This document shows positions 44,855 through 53,414 of a stretch of 64,000 nt of DNA, one piece after another. Origin of the DNA: Exiguobacterium sp. s122 (GTDB lineage Bacteria; Bacillota; Bacilli; Exiguobacteriales; Exiguobacteriaceae); contig NZ_JACSMD010000001.1 in assembly GCF_018618475.1 (NCBI RefSeq), positions 806,001 through 870,000 of the forward strand, given 5' to 3'. The notes below the pieces were generated by a model. The model was given only the letters and a program-made list of their open reading frames with translations, did no database searches and had not been told where the DNA came from. Numbering within the stretch: the first letter of the stretch is position 1; every line of letters begins with the position of its first letter. Made by a program: the position numbers and the translations under genes.

Positions 44855-44877
44855 TGTCAATTGAAGGAGTGGGACAG

Positions 44878-46125
44878 ATGGAATTATTGAATGATTTAGC
44901 ATTTCGAGGGCTCGTCAATCAAATGACGGACGAAGCAGGATTGAAAGAACAGTTGAAGAAGCCGACAACGCTTTACACGGGCTTTGACCCGACAGCGGAC
45001 TCGCTCCATATCGGGCACTTGTTACCGATTTTGACGCTCAGACGTTTCCAAGAGGCGGGACATCAAGTCATCGCCCTCGTCGGTGGAGCGACGGGGATGA
45101 TCGGCGACCCGTCTGGACGCTCGGACGAACGGTCACTGAACACGCTCGACACGGTCAAAGAATTCTCGGACCGCATCAAGGATCAATTGAGCCGCTTCCT
45201 CCCGTTAGAAGGGGAGAATCCGATTACGATCCGAAACAACTACGAATGGACGGCGGAACTGTCGATTATCGACTTTTTACGTGATGTCGGGAAGCACTTC
45301 CCAATCAGTTACATGCTCGCGAAAGATTCGGTCGATTCACGATTGGAAAACGGGATTTCGTACACCGAGTTCTCATACATGTTGTTGCAATCATTCGACT
45401 TCTTAAAGTTATACGAAACAGAGAACTGCCGTCTCCAAGTCGGGGGAAGCGACCAGTGGGGGAACATCACGGCCGGGCTCGAACTCATTCGCCGTTTCGG
45501 CCACCAAGAGAAGGCGTTCGGTCTCACGGTTCCGCTCGTCACGAAATCGGACGGTCAAAAGTTCGGGAAGACGGCCGGTGGTGCGGTCTGGCTCGATGCT
45601 GATAAGACGACACCGTACGAGTTCTACCAATTTTGGATTAACGTCGATGATGCTGACGTCATCAAGTTCATCAAATACTTCACGTTCATGACGCACGAAG
45701 AGATTGATGCGCTCGCGGAAGAAGTGGCAGCTTCTCCGGAGAAACGTGTGGCCCAGCGTCGTCTTGCTGAAGAGATGACGAAACTTGTGCACGGTGAAGC
45801 CGGTCTTGAACAGGCAGAGCGCATCACGAACGCATTCTTCAGCGGGGACCTCGCGTCACTGAAACCAGAAGATATGGACGCGGCGTTCAAAGGGATGCCA
45901 CAGTTCGAACTCAATGGGGAGCGTAACCTCGTCGACTTGCTTGTCGAGGCGGGCATCGTCCAGTCGAAACGTCAAGCGCGCGAAGACGTGCAAAATGGTG
46001 CGATTTACTTGAACGGCGAGCGGGAACAAGCGCTCGATAAGACGGTGACACGTGCCGATACGCTCGGTGAGTTCACGATTATCCGTCGTGGGAAGAAAAA
46101 ATATTTCGTGATCCGTCACGTCTAA
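44878..46125 (+). CDS. tyrS: Tyrosine--tRNA ligase
   Basis: A 415-residue class Ic synthetase. The HIGH motif is HIGH (44-47), the KMSKS-type motif is KFGKT (228-232), and the C-terminal 65 residues form an S4 RNA-binding domain. Tyr-specific substrate residues appear in GFDPTADSLHIGH. The ATG at 44878 has AAGGAGTG upstream; the in-frame ATG at 44854 lies in the T-box terminator and would not be used. Controlled by the tyrosine T-box. Confidence 0.97.
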   Translation: MELLNDLAFRGLVNQMTDEAGLKEQLKKPTTLYTGFDPTADSLHIGHLLPILTLRRFQEAGHQVIALVGGATGMIGDPSGRSDERSLNTLDTVKEFSDRIKDQLSRFLPLEGENPITIRNNYEWTAELSIIDFLRDVGKHFPISYMLAKDSVDSRLENGISYTEFSYMLLQSFDFLKLYETENCRLQVGGSDQWGNITAGLELIRRFGHQEKAFGLTVPLVTKSDGQKFGKTAGGAVWLDADKTTPYEFYQFWINVDDADVIKFIKYFTFMTHEEIDALAEEVAASPEKRVAQRRLAEEMTKLVHGEAGLEQAERITNAFFSGDLASLKPEDMDAAFKGMPQFELNGERNLVDLLVEAGIVQSKRQAREDVQNGAIYLNGEREQALDKTVTRADTLGEFTIIRRGKKKYFVIRHV

Positions 46126-46129
46126 TGCA

Positions 46130-46173
46130 ACCGTCCATTCTCGTCTGATTACGAGAATGGACGGTTTTTTGTG
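46130..46173 (+). terminator. tyrS terminator
   Basis: Strong 16-base stem AACCGTCCATTCTCGT / ACGAGAATGGACGGTT with T6. Confidence 0.92.
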
Positions 46174-46225
46174 TTTCGAACGAACGCGGGTCTGATACGA
46201 TAGAAGAAAGCGAGGAGGGTGAAAG

Positions 46226-46852
46226 ATGGAAATTGAAGAGTTTTTTGGCGAACAGTTTCAGCAATGGCGAGAGCGATTCCGTTACTATGAGATGGCGATC
46301 ACAGAGCTTGAAAGTGACCTTGGGATTATCGACCTCGACTGGCAAACACGACTCGGATACTCACCGATCGAACACGTGAAGACACGGATGAAGACGCTTC
46401 CGTCTATCGTTCGAAAGATGAACCAGAAACAGTTGCCGCTCGAAGTGGATGCCCTCTGGGACAACGTCCATGACGTCGCTGGTGTTCGCATCGTCACGAG
46501 TTTTCGGGACGATATTTATGAGATTTTAGAGCATTTAAGGAAGCGAGATGATTTACAAATCGATGAAGTGAAAGACTATATCAAACATCCGAAACCGAGT
46601 GGGTATCGGAGCCTTCACCTGATCGTCCGGACGAAAGTATATTTGGCCGAACGAATCATCTGGGTACCGGCCGAGATTCAAATCCGGACATTGGCGATGG
46701 ATTTTTGGGCGGCGACGGAACATAAGCTTCAATATAAATATCAGCATCAAGTTCCTGAGTCGTCACGAGCGGAACTGACCGAGGCGGCAAATATGGCGGA
46801 CGCGCTCGATACGCAGATGGGGCGCATCCGGGAACAAATTTTAAAGAAATAA
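46226..46852 (+). CDS. relP: Small alarmone synthetase, RelP/YwaC-like
   Basis: A 208-residue single-domain (p)ppGpp synthetase without hydrolase or regulatory domains. The synthetase motifs are DVAGVRIVTSF, GYRSLHLIV, the catalytic EIQIRTLAMDFWAATEHKL and PIEHVKTRMK. The last and YIKHPKPSGYRS resemble YwaC/RelP more than YjbM/RelQ. It would make alarmone under stress conditions that induce it transcriptionally. ATG 46226 has GGAGGGTG upstream. It sits between tyrS and rpsD, an unusual location relative to Bacillus. Confidence 0.85.
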   Translation: MEIEEFFGEQFQQWRERFRYYEMAITELESDLGIIDLDWQTRLGYSPIEHVKTRMKTLPSIVRKMNQKQLPLEVDALWDNVHDVAGVRIVTSFRDDIYEILEHLRKRDDLQIDEVKDYIKHPKPSGYRSLHLIVRTKVYLAERIIWVPAEIQIRTLAMDFWAATEHKLQYKYQHQVPESSRAELTEAANMADALDTQMGRIREQILKK

Positions 46853-46854
46853 AA

Positions 46855-46890
46855 AATCCCCTTTCCTACCAAGTCAGGAAAGGGGATTAA
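46855..46890. terminator. Bidirectional terminator
   Basis: AATCCCCTTTCCT / AGGAAAGGGGATT between convergent relP and rpsD. Confidence 0.9.
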
Positions 46891-46894
46891 AGCA

Positions 46895-47494
46895 TTAACG
46901 TGAGTAGTACTCGACGATCAATTGCTCTTTGATTTGGTCGTTAAGTTCAGCACGCTCTGGAAGACGTACGTACGTACCTTCGAGCTTTTCAGCGTCGAAC
47001 GTGACGAAGTCTTTTGTAGCTGGTGCTACTTCGAGTGCTTCAGCAATCGCTTTGAAGTTTTTAGACTTCTCACGAACTGAGATGACTTGACCTGGTTTTA
47101 CACGGTAAGACGCGATGTCTACACGTGAACCGTCAACTTGGATGTGACCGTGGTTGACGAGTTGGCGCGCGCCGCGACGTGTGCGAGCGAGGCCCATACG
47201 GTAAACGAGGTTGTCAAGGCGTGACTCGAGCAAGAACATGAAGTTCTCACCGTGGATACCTTGCATTTTCCCTGCATCGTTGAAGATGCGACGGAATTGC
47301 TTCTCGTTGATTCCGTACATATGACGGAGTGCTTGCTTCGCTTGAAGCTGAAGACCGTATTCAGAGATTTTACGACGACCATTGCCGTGTTGGCCTGGTG
47401 CGTAAGGACGTTTTGCTAATTCTTTACCCGTTTCGCTAAGCGAGATGCCTAAGCGACGCGAGAGTTTCCAAGCTGGACCTGTGTAACGAGCCAT
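46895..47494 (-). CDS. rpsD: Small ribosomal subunit protein uS4
   Basis: A 199-residue ribosomal protein S4, a primary 16S rRNA binder and, in Bacillus, a translational or transcriptional repressor of its own gene. The N-terminal half has [16 protein letters not shown]-like segments (here [18 protein letters not shown]), and the S4 RNA-binding domain is [16 protein letters not shown]. Its monocistronic position with a long leader is as in Bacillus. ATG 47494 follows AAGGAGGAG. Confidence 0.98.
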   Translation of the reverse strand: MARYTGPAWKLSRRLGISLSETGKELAKRPYAPGQHGNGRRKISEYGLQLQAKQALRHMYGINEKQFRRIFNDAGKMQGIHGENFMFLLESRLDNLVYRMGLARTRRGARQLVNHGHIQVDGSRVDIASYRVKPGQVISVREKSKNFKAIAEALEVAPATKDFVTFDAEKLEGTYVRLPERAELNDQIKEQLIVEYYSR

Positions 47495-47682
47495 GTTTGG
47501 ACTCCTCCTTGTTGTTCATGTATTTTGCACAAAAGAACAACGGTGTCAAAGACGGGTGACGCCCCTTTCAAGGTTCAAGCACCTTCACTTGATAGCGAAG
47601 CTACGAGATGCTCCTCCGACAACGTCGAGGCCCGAAAGGTGGATACGTCTGTCGATGACTGCTATCGTCATTTCATGCACAA
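47495..47682 (-). promoter_or_regulatory. rpsD: rpsD 5' leader, probable S4 autoregulatory RNA
   Basis: About 190 transcribed bases precede rpsD without any gene. The end of the leader holds GTTGTTC pairing with GAACAAC just upstream of the AAGGAGGAG ribosome site, and the middle has several complementary GC-rich patches. Bacillus rpsD has a similar S4-binding leader; the match in structure is inferred, not computed. Confidence 0.6.
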
Positions 47683-47687
47683 AAAAT

Positions 47688-47716
47688 AGTATACGATGAA
47701 TAAAACAGCTTGTCAA
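47688..47716 (-). promoter_or_regulatory. rpsD promoter
   Basis: On the minus strand TTGACA (47716-47711), exactly 17 bases, TATACT (47693-47688): near-consensus and adjacent to the msrC stop codon. Confidence 0.9.
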
Positions 47717-48199
47717 TCAGATGAAGCGAAGTAATGTCTGGCAAAATTGTTCGAGGCCATGACGGTCGATTTCTGAGAAACGATCGAACTCGGGGCTGTC
47801 GATATCGAGCACGCCGATCGTCTCACCGTCGCGCACGAGCGGGACGACGATTTCAGAGTTTGACGCCGCGTCACAGGCGATATGTCCCGGGAACTGATGG
47901 ACGTCCGCCACGAGTTGCGTTTCTTGCGTTGAAGCGGCTGTCCCGCATACGCCTTTCCCAAATGCGATATGGACGCAAGCTGGGAGACCTTGGAACGGGC
48001 CGAGGATGAGCGCGTCGTCACCGTTCTTCATATAGAAGCCGACCCAGTTGATCCGATCTAGAAATTGGTTAAGGAGCGCGCTCGCGTTGGCGAGGTTCGC
48101 GACTTCGTTCGTTTCGCCTTCTAACAGTGCAGCGAGTTGTTTGTTCAGCAGTTCATAGCCGGCGGCCAAGTCGCCAGAGTAAGCAGTCGTTTGAAACAT
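47717..48199 (-). CDS. msrC: Free methionine-R-sulfoxide reductase (GAF domain)
   Basis: A 160-residue GAF-fold enzyme (B. subtilis YtsP family) that reduces free Met-R-sulfoxide. The three redox cysteines are Cys75, Cys85 and Cys109, with the same 10- and 24-residue spacing as the E. coli fRMsr set (84, 94, 118). Motifs GPFQGLPACVHIAFGKGVCG and HIACDAASNSEIVVP are intact. ATG 48199 has AGGAGGG upstream. Confidence 0.93.
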   Translation of the reverse strand: MFQTTAYSGDLAAGYELLNKQLAALLEGETNEVANLANASALLNQFLDRINWVGFYMKNGDDALILGPFQGLPACVHIAFGKGVCGTAASTQETQLVADVHQFPGHIACDAASNSEIVVPLVRDGETIGVLDIDSPEFDRFSEIDRHGLEQFCQTLLRFI

Positions 48200-48339
48200 A
48201 TGATTCCCTCCTATATGAATACAAGCTCAGATATGCATCATCGTACACGCATTTTTTCAATTTGTCTTCCGAAACGTTTTTATGGGTGCGCAACATTCTC
48301 ACGTCAAACCATTGGAAAACCTATGCAAATCCACAGTTG

Positions 48340-48368
48340 TATAATATGATTAAGTATATCTATACTTA
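48340..48368. promoter_or_regulatory. -10 element and 18-base palindrome upstream of ezrA
   Basis: TATAAT at 48340-48345 is followed at 48351-48368 by TAAGTATA-TC-TATACTTA, a perfect inverted repeat that would lie over the transcript start. The 236 bases between msrC and ezrA are AT-rich and otherwise hold no feature I can name. Confidence 0.5.
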
Positions 48369-48435
48369 TAAAATACATCATTTTCTTCTTTACGATACAT
48401 AAGTCCATGAAAGCGGCTTGGAGGTTGTGACAAAG

Positions 48436-50166
48436 ATGGATTACGGATTATACGGGATTTTAATTGGAATCATCGTCATCGCGCTAGGGGCCATGCTCGC
48501 TAGTATGCTCATTCGAAGAAAGTATTACCAAAAAATTGATGATTTGGATATTCGTAAACAAAGTATTCTCAGTGCGAGTATCCCGGCTGAGCTTCAAAAG
48601 TTTAAGCAATGGCCAATGGAAGGTGAGACGAAAGAGAAGTTCGATCGGTGGCATCAGTCGTGGGACGAGCTCGTCAGCGTCCATACCGGACAAATCGATG
48701 AATCGCTTTATCGGTCAGAGGAAGATCTCGACAAGTATCGCTTCTTGAAAGTGAAGACGGACTTGAACGCGACGGAACAGTTGATTGAAGAACTCGAGAC
48801 GATGGTACACGCCATGCTCGACGAGATGGATGAGTTCAATCAACATCATGCCTCGCTCCTCGACATCGTCAAGAAAGACGAAAAAGAGCTATACCAACTA
48901 CGGAAGACACTCGTTTCGCAAAACAACGCCTTCGGACCGACGTATCCTCTCGTCGAAGCCGAGATTGCAGCCGCTGAGGCGAAGCGAAACGAGATGATGA
49001 CACTCAAGCAAGAAGGCCAAGTGTCGGATGCGTTCTTAGCCGGACAGGACTTATCGGCGAAAGTCACGCACATCCGTGAACTCGTCGGCGTCATCCCGCA
49101 GTTCGTGCGGACCGTCCAAATCGACTTGCGTCAGCAGCTCAACCAACTTCGTTCGGGTCATAAAGAGATGCAGATGGACGGATACGCCCTTGAACCGCTT
49201 GGTTTAATGGAAGAAATCGAACAAGCGGAAGACCGGCGTCAAACGCTCATGGAACGGATTGAACGGCTCGAGTTCGATCATTTCGAGACGGATATGCAAC
49301 AATTGAGCTCGGATATCGATCAATTGTTCGAAGCGTTCCGCACCGAGGTCGACGCGCGTCAATACGTGAAAAAAGAGTTCGCGACCGTTCGTGAACGTGA
49401 TGAGAAGACGACAGAACTGATGACGCGTCTGAATGAAGAGATGTCTCGCCTGATCAGCAACTATGAGATTAACGCCCGGGTCGGCGAAGAGTTCGAGCAG
49501 CTCGAGCGGGAACGGACGACGCTATCGGCGAACGTTCATGACATCGAGCAAGCGCTCAGCGCCCAAATGCTCCCGTTCAGCCTCGTCAAATCGAAAGTGC
49601 AGGAAGCGAAACGATCACTCGATCAATTTGCAGCCATGCATGAACGGTTCATCGAGAACACGAATTCGCTTCGAAAAGAAGAGCTCGAAGTGCGCAATAA
49701 GCTTGAAGGATGGAAACGCGAATTATCGGCGCATCGTCGACTCCTCGCGAAAAGTGCGATGCCGGTCGTGCCGAACGATTTAATGAACGACATGCGCCAA
49801 CTGCAAAAGAGCGTCCAGTCGCTCGATGAGCAGTTCGAGAAAGCACCGTTCAACATGACGTACATCGTCGGCTTGAGCCACGACATCGAAGAGACGATGG
49901 ATAATTTCCGCGACCGAGTGAAGGCGCTCCTTCGCCAAGTCACGTACGCCGAACAGCTTTTGCAGTACGCGAACCGCTATCGCCGTCGTGACAACGAGGT
50001 GCACATCGCCTTGACGCTCGCGGAGAACAAGTTCTTGCACGGGGAATACGGAACGGCTGTTGAGATTGGCGAGCGTGTGCTCGGTCGTTTCGACGAGACG
50101 GCACCGCGTACGATTCGTCAACGGGTCGAAAAAGGAATCGAACATCAAGAATTGCTTCGTAAATAA
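48436..50166 (+). CDS. ezrA: Septation ring formation regulator EzrA
   Basis: A 576-residue membrane protein with one N-terminal helix (GLYGILIGIIVIALGAMLAS) and a long cytoplasmic coiled-coil arch of spectrin-like repeats. EzrA binds FtsZ, limits extra Z rings and links division to PBP1. Early EKFDRWHQSWDELV and the coiled repeats through the C-terminus match the family in length (about 560). The ATG at 48436 is 11 bases from TTGGAGG; GTG 48427 is an alternative. Confidence 0.93.
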   Translation: MDYGLYGILIGIIVIALGAMLASMLIRRKYYQKIDDLDIRKQSILSASIPAELQKFKQWPMEGETKEKFDRWHQSWDELVSVHTGQIDESLYRSEEDLDKYRFLKVKTDLNATEQLIEELETMVHAMLDEMDEFNQHHASLLDIVKKDEKELYQLRKTLVSQNNAFGPTYPLVEAEIAAAEAKRNEMMTLKQEGQVSDAFLAGQDLSAKVTHIRELVGVIPQFVRTVQIDLRQQLNQLRSGHKEMQMDGYALEPLGLMEEIEQAEDRRQTLMERIERLEFDHFETDMQQLSSDIDQLFEAFRTEVDARQYVKKEFATVRERDEKTTELMTRLNEEMSRLISNYEINARVGEEFEQLERERTTLSANVHDIEQALSAQMLPFSLVKSKVQEAKRSLDQFAAMHERFIENTNSLRKEELEVRNKLEGWKRELSAHRRLLAKSAMPVVPNDLMNDMRQLQKSVQSLDEQFEKAPFNMTYIVGLSHDIEETMDNFRDRVKALLRQVTYAEQLLQYANRYRRRDNEVHIALTLAENKFLHGEYGTAVEIGERVLGRFDETAPRTIRQRVEKGIEHQELLRK

Positions 50167-50171
50167 TCTAT

Positions 50172-50220
50172 GCATGAAGATTGACGTAAACGGGAATTAA
50201 CGTAGACGTCAATCTTTTTT
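50172..50220 (+). terminator. ezrA terminator
   Basis: AAGATTGACGT / ACGTCAATCTT around an 18-base partly paired loop, with T6. Confidence 0.8.
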
Positions 50221-50241
50221 GAATCGAGGAGGAGTTGCGTG

Positions 50242-51813
50242 ATGGGAACATTATGGGTGAACGGAAAGATTTATACGTTAAATAAAGAAGGCGAGATGGC
50301 AGGGGCGATGTATGTCGAACACGGCCGAATTCTGAAGATGGGGGAAGAAGGTCACCTTCGCCGTACATATGCGGGGCGAATTCAGGACATCGTCAATTTA
50401 GAGGGCAAGAGCGTCTATCCGGCGTTCACGGATTCACACATTCATCTTATCGGCTACGGGGAAGCACTCGATCGAGTCGATGCGACGGAGACGACTGATT
50501 TGAATGCGCTGCTCGAGACGATGAAACAAAAGGCGAGCGGAGACGATTGGATTGTCGCTGAAGGCTTCAACGACCGTTTGCTCGGAGAGATGCCGACGCG
50601 TGAGATGATTGATGCCGTCATCCCGGACCGTCCTGTCGTATTGAAACGAGTCTGTCGCCACGTGGCGGTCGTCAACTCAAAAGGGCTCGAGCGGCTTGGC
50701 TTGATCCACCATACTGTCATCGAGGGCGGAAAGCTCGGACGCGATGCGGATGGGAAGTTGAACGGGGTGCTCTATGACGCCGCGCTCGATTTATTGCATC
50801 GTGAGCTCGGGGGCAATAAAGACAAGAACGTCGCCTCGATTCGACGAGCCGTCGATGCACTGTTCAGTCACGGCATCGTCGGGGCACATACCGAGGACTT
50901 GTTCTATCACGGTGACCCGCTCGAGACGATCGCTGCATATGAAGCCGTACTTCGTGATGTCCCGTTTCATGCGCATCTGCTCGTCCATGAGCAAATCGTA
51001 GACCGCGTGCTTCAACACGATGCGCTCTATAAACGACCGCGCTTTGACTTCGGTGCGATGAAGCTGTTCGTCGATGGTTCGTTCGGCGGTCGGACGGCGC
51101 TCTTGTCCGAGCCGTATACGGACGACCCGGTCCAGCGCGGAATCGAAGTGCATCGACCAGACCACCTCGAGGCGCTTGTGAAAAAAGCCCGATCCTATGG
51201 GATGAACGTGGCGGCACATGTCATCGGTGATGCGGCGGCCGAACAGTTCATCGGTTTACTTGAGAAGTATCCGGCCAAACGTGGGACGCGCGACCGAATC
51301 ATTCACGCGTCGCTCCTCGATGACGCCTTGTTGAAACGCATTGCGGCGTTGCCCGTCCTGATCGACGCGCAACCGGTCTTCTTGTCCGACGACATGGAGC
51401 TGCTCTTCGACCGCCTTGGAAACGATCGTGTCGACAACGCGTATCGTTTTAAATCGATGGTGGCAACGGGTGCGTTGTTCCTCGGCGGGAGCGATGCCCC
51501 GATTTCAGACGTCGACGTTCGAAAAGGGTTGTACGCCGCTGTGACACGTCAATCGTTCGCTGGCTCGCGTACGCTCGCTCCGAATGAGCGGCTATCGATG
51601 TACGAGGCGATGCGGAGCTTCACGTACTCGCCCCGCGTCGCGACGAATACGCACGGACGTGACGGATTGCTCATCCAAAGCTATAATGCAACGTTCACCG
51701 TTTGGGAGAATGATTTCTTCGAACTCCAAGGAACAGACATCTTGAACAACCGACTCGTCATGACCGTCGTCGAAGGGGCGCCCGTGTATGAAGCGGATGT
51801 CATCACGACGTAA
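50242..51813 (+). CDS. ytcJ: Amidohydrolase family 3 protein, YtcJ-like
   Basis: A 523-residue metal-dependent hydrolase of the amidohydrolase_3 (PF07969) family. The first metal motif is DSHIHL (about residues 65-70), a later FVDGSFGGRTA and HVIGDAAAE belong to the barrel, and GGSDAPISDVD holds the last metal-ligand Asp. These proteins act on amide, imine or related bonds; the substrate is unknown. ATG 50242 has GGAGGAG eight bases upstream (GTG 50239 is an alternative). Its neighbour NAD kinase also lies beside ytcJ in Bacillus. Confidence 0.88.
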   Translation: MGTLWVNGKIYTLNKEGEMAGAMYVEHGRILKMGEEGHLRRTYAGRIQDIVNLEGKSVYPAFTDSHIHLIGYGEALDRVDATETTDLNALLETMKQKASGDDWIVAEGFNDRLLGEMPTREMIDAVIPDRPVVLKRVCRHVAVVNSKGLERLGLIHHTVIEGGKLGRDADGKLNGVLYDAALDLLHRELGGNKDKNVASIRRAVDALFSHGIVGAHTEDLFYHGDPLETIAAYEAVLRDVPFHAHLLVHEQIVDRVLQHDALYKRPRFDFGAMKLFVDGSFGGRTALLSEPYTDDPVQRGIEVHRPDHLEALVKKARSYGMNVAAHVIGDAAAEQFIGLLEKYPAKRGTRDRIIHASLLDDALLKRIAALPVLIDAQPVFLSDDMELLFDRLGNDRVDNAYRFKSMVATGALFLGGSDAPISDVDVRKGLYAAVTRQSFAGSRTLAPNERLSMYEAMRSFTYSPRVATNTHGRDGLLIQSYNATFTVWENDFFELQGTDILNNRLVMTVVEGAPVYEADVITT

Positions 51814-51852
51814 CGAAAAATGAGCCTCCGGCATGGAGGCTCATTTTTTTAG
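51814..51852. terminator. Bidirectional terminator
   Basis: AAAATGAGCCTCC / GGAGGCTCATTTT with T7 between convergent genes. Confidence 0.9.
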
Positions 51853-51853
51853 G

Positions 51854-52663
51854 TTAGAAGAACGAACGTTGCACTTTATGCCAGAACGAGTTGTTGCGGA
51901 GCTTCACTGTCTTAACAACCTTGTCCGACAGTTCGATATCGATGCGATCCGTATATTTCAGGCTGAGCGCCTCGTTGTCCATGCCGATGATCGGGTAGTC
52001 GTTGCCGTCCTCGACGATGCGAAGCGATAGTTTACGTGACTCGTGAACGATGAACGACGAACCGAGTGTCCGGTAACGGTTATTGTTCACCGAAGCAATC
52101 TCACTCACTTGCATACACGGAATGAGCGGGTCGACGACAGAGCCGTTAAGCGATTTGTTGTAGGCAGTCGAGCCGGTCGGTGTCGACACGACCATTCCAT
52201 CGCCGCGGAACGTCTCGAAATGAAGGTCGTCGATGTACACCTCGATGGCGAGCGACTTGATGATACTCGACTTGATAGACGCCTCGTTCAAGCATAGAAG
52301 CGGCGTCGATTTGTTGATCGTGGCCGATAGGAGCGGATATTTACGCACTTCGAGTCCGGCTTCGATTCGAGCCGTGTTATCTGAGAAGAGCCGGTCGACT
52401 TCATCGAGTTTATGTATGTCGAAATCACAATAAAACTCGTTCAAGCCGCGGCCGAACCCAACGTAAATCGCGTCTTGGCGGAACCCGGTATACCGGACAG
52501 CTTGTAGAAACGCGCCATCTCCCCCGATGGCGACGATGATGTTAGCATCCTCAGGACGCTCGACGACGTTGAAACCGTGTTTTTCCCCGATTTCCCGTAG
52601 CTTTTTCACTTCTTTCGTGAAGTCGTTGACGTTTCGGTGATACAAATAAACATTGTTTCTCAT
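51854..52663 (-). CDS. nadK: NAD kinase (PpnKB/YtdI type)
   Basis: A 269-residue enzyme making NADP from NAD and ATP or polyphosphate. The GGDG motif is AIGGDGAFL (about 46-54); TPTGSTAYNKS and the later NEASIKS are NAD-binding segments. The loop after strand 3 reads FGRGLNEFYCDF, of the B-type kinase found beside ytcJ in Bacillus rather than the PpnKA form. ATG 52663 is nine bases from AAGGGG; the ATG three codons earlier abuts it. Confidence 0.93.
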   Translation of the reverse strand: MRNNVYLYHRNVNDFTKEVKKLREIGEKHGFNVVERPEDANIIVAIGGDGAFLQAVRYTGFRQDAIYVGFGRGLNEFYCDFDIHKLDEVDRLFSDNTARIEAGLEVRKYPLLSATINKSTPLLCLNEASIKSSIIKSLAIEVYIDDLHFETFRGDGMVVSTPTGSTAYNKSLNGSVVDPLIPCMQVSEIASVNNNRYRTLGSSFIVHESRKLSLRIVEDGNDYPIIGMDNEALSLKYTDRIDIELSDKVVKTVKLRNNSFWHKVQRSFF

Positions 52664-52759
52664 TTGAGTCATCCCCTTTGTCGTATGTGTCTTTACCAGT
52701 ATACCGTGTTTTGACGATTCGATATAGGGAAAAACAGAAACAGCATCGAAGCAGGATGC

Positions 52760-52789
52760 TTGTCATGACGCGTCTGCCCTCGATATGAT
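52760..52789 (+). promoter_or_regulatory. tpx promoter
   Basis: TTGTCA (52760-52765), 18-base spacer, TATGAT (52784-52789). Confidence 0.6.
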
Positions 52790-52823
52790 GGGGACGTACA
52801 ACTACGCTAAAGGGGATGGAACA

Positions 52824-53312
52824 ATGCCGACATTTAAAGGGAACAACATTACGTTGCAAGGGAATCCGGTAAAAGTAGGCGATCAGGCGCCGGACTTCGC
52901 CGCTCTGACGACTTCACTCGAGGAAGTGACGCTCGCATCTTACCCGGGGAAGAAACTAATTAGTGTCATTCCGTCAATCGACACAGGCGTGTGCGATGCG
53001 CAGACGCGTGAATTTAACGAGAAGGCGTCATCGCTCGGTGGGACGGTGCTCACGGTCTCGAACGACTTGCCGTTCGCCCAACGTCGCTGGTGCTCGGCAG
53101 CTGGAATTGACAATGTCGTCACGCTTTCCGATCACCGTGATTTATCGTTCGCGAAATCGTTTGGCGTCTTGATCGAGGAACTTCGTCTTTTGGCCCGTTC
53201 TGTCTTTGTCGTCGATTCGAAAGGCACTGTGCAGTACGTGCAATACATGGACGAGATGACGGACGAAGTTGACTTCGATTCGGCGCTCGCGGCGTTTGCG
53301 GCAGCGAACTGA
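52824..53312 (+). CDS. tpx: Thiol peroxidase (Tpx peroxiredoxin)
   Basis: A 162-residue atypical 2-Cys peroxiredoxin that reduces alkyl hydroperoxides using thioredoxin. The peroxidatic Cys57 is in [10 protein letters not shown] and the resolving Cys90 in RRWCSAAGI, 33 residues apart as in other Tpx proteins. The ATG at 52824 with AAAGGGG gives the standard length; the longer frame from 52785 includes the -10 element. Confidence 0.95.
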   Translation: MPTFKGNNITLQGNPVKVGDQAPDFAALTTSLEEVTLASYPGKKLISVIPSIDTGVCDAQTREFNEKASSLGGTVLTVSNDLPFAQRRWCSAAGIDNVVTLSDHRDLSFAKSFGVLIEELRLLARSVFVVDSKGTVQYVQYMDEMTDEVDFDSALAAFAAAN

Positions 53313-53362
53313 TTCGCTTGGCGAATCCAGCAGAATCGTCTACACTAACAAATAGAAGTGAA

Positions 53363-53396
53363 ACGACCGGCTCTCAGTTAGAGGGCCGGTTTTGTA
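53363..53396 (+). terminator. tpx terminator
   Basis: ACCGGCTCT / AGAGGGCCGGT with a five-base loop, followed by TTTTG. Confidence 0.75.
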
Positions 53397-53414
53397 TGGA
53401 AAGGATGAACGAAG

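Noticed and set aside
44854-44877. Upstream in-frame ATG for tyrS
   Set aside because: It lies at the end of the T-box terminator without a ribosome site; ATG 44878 has AAGGAGTG.
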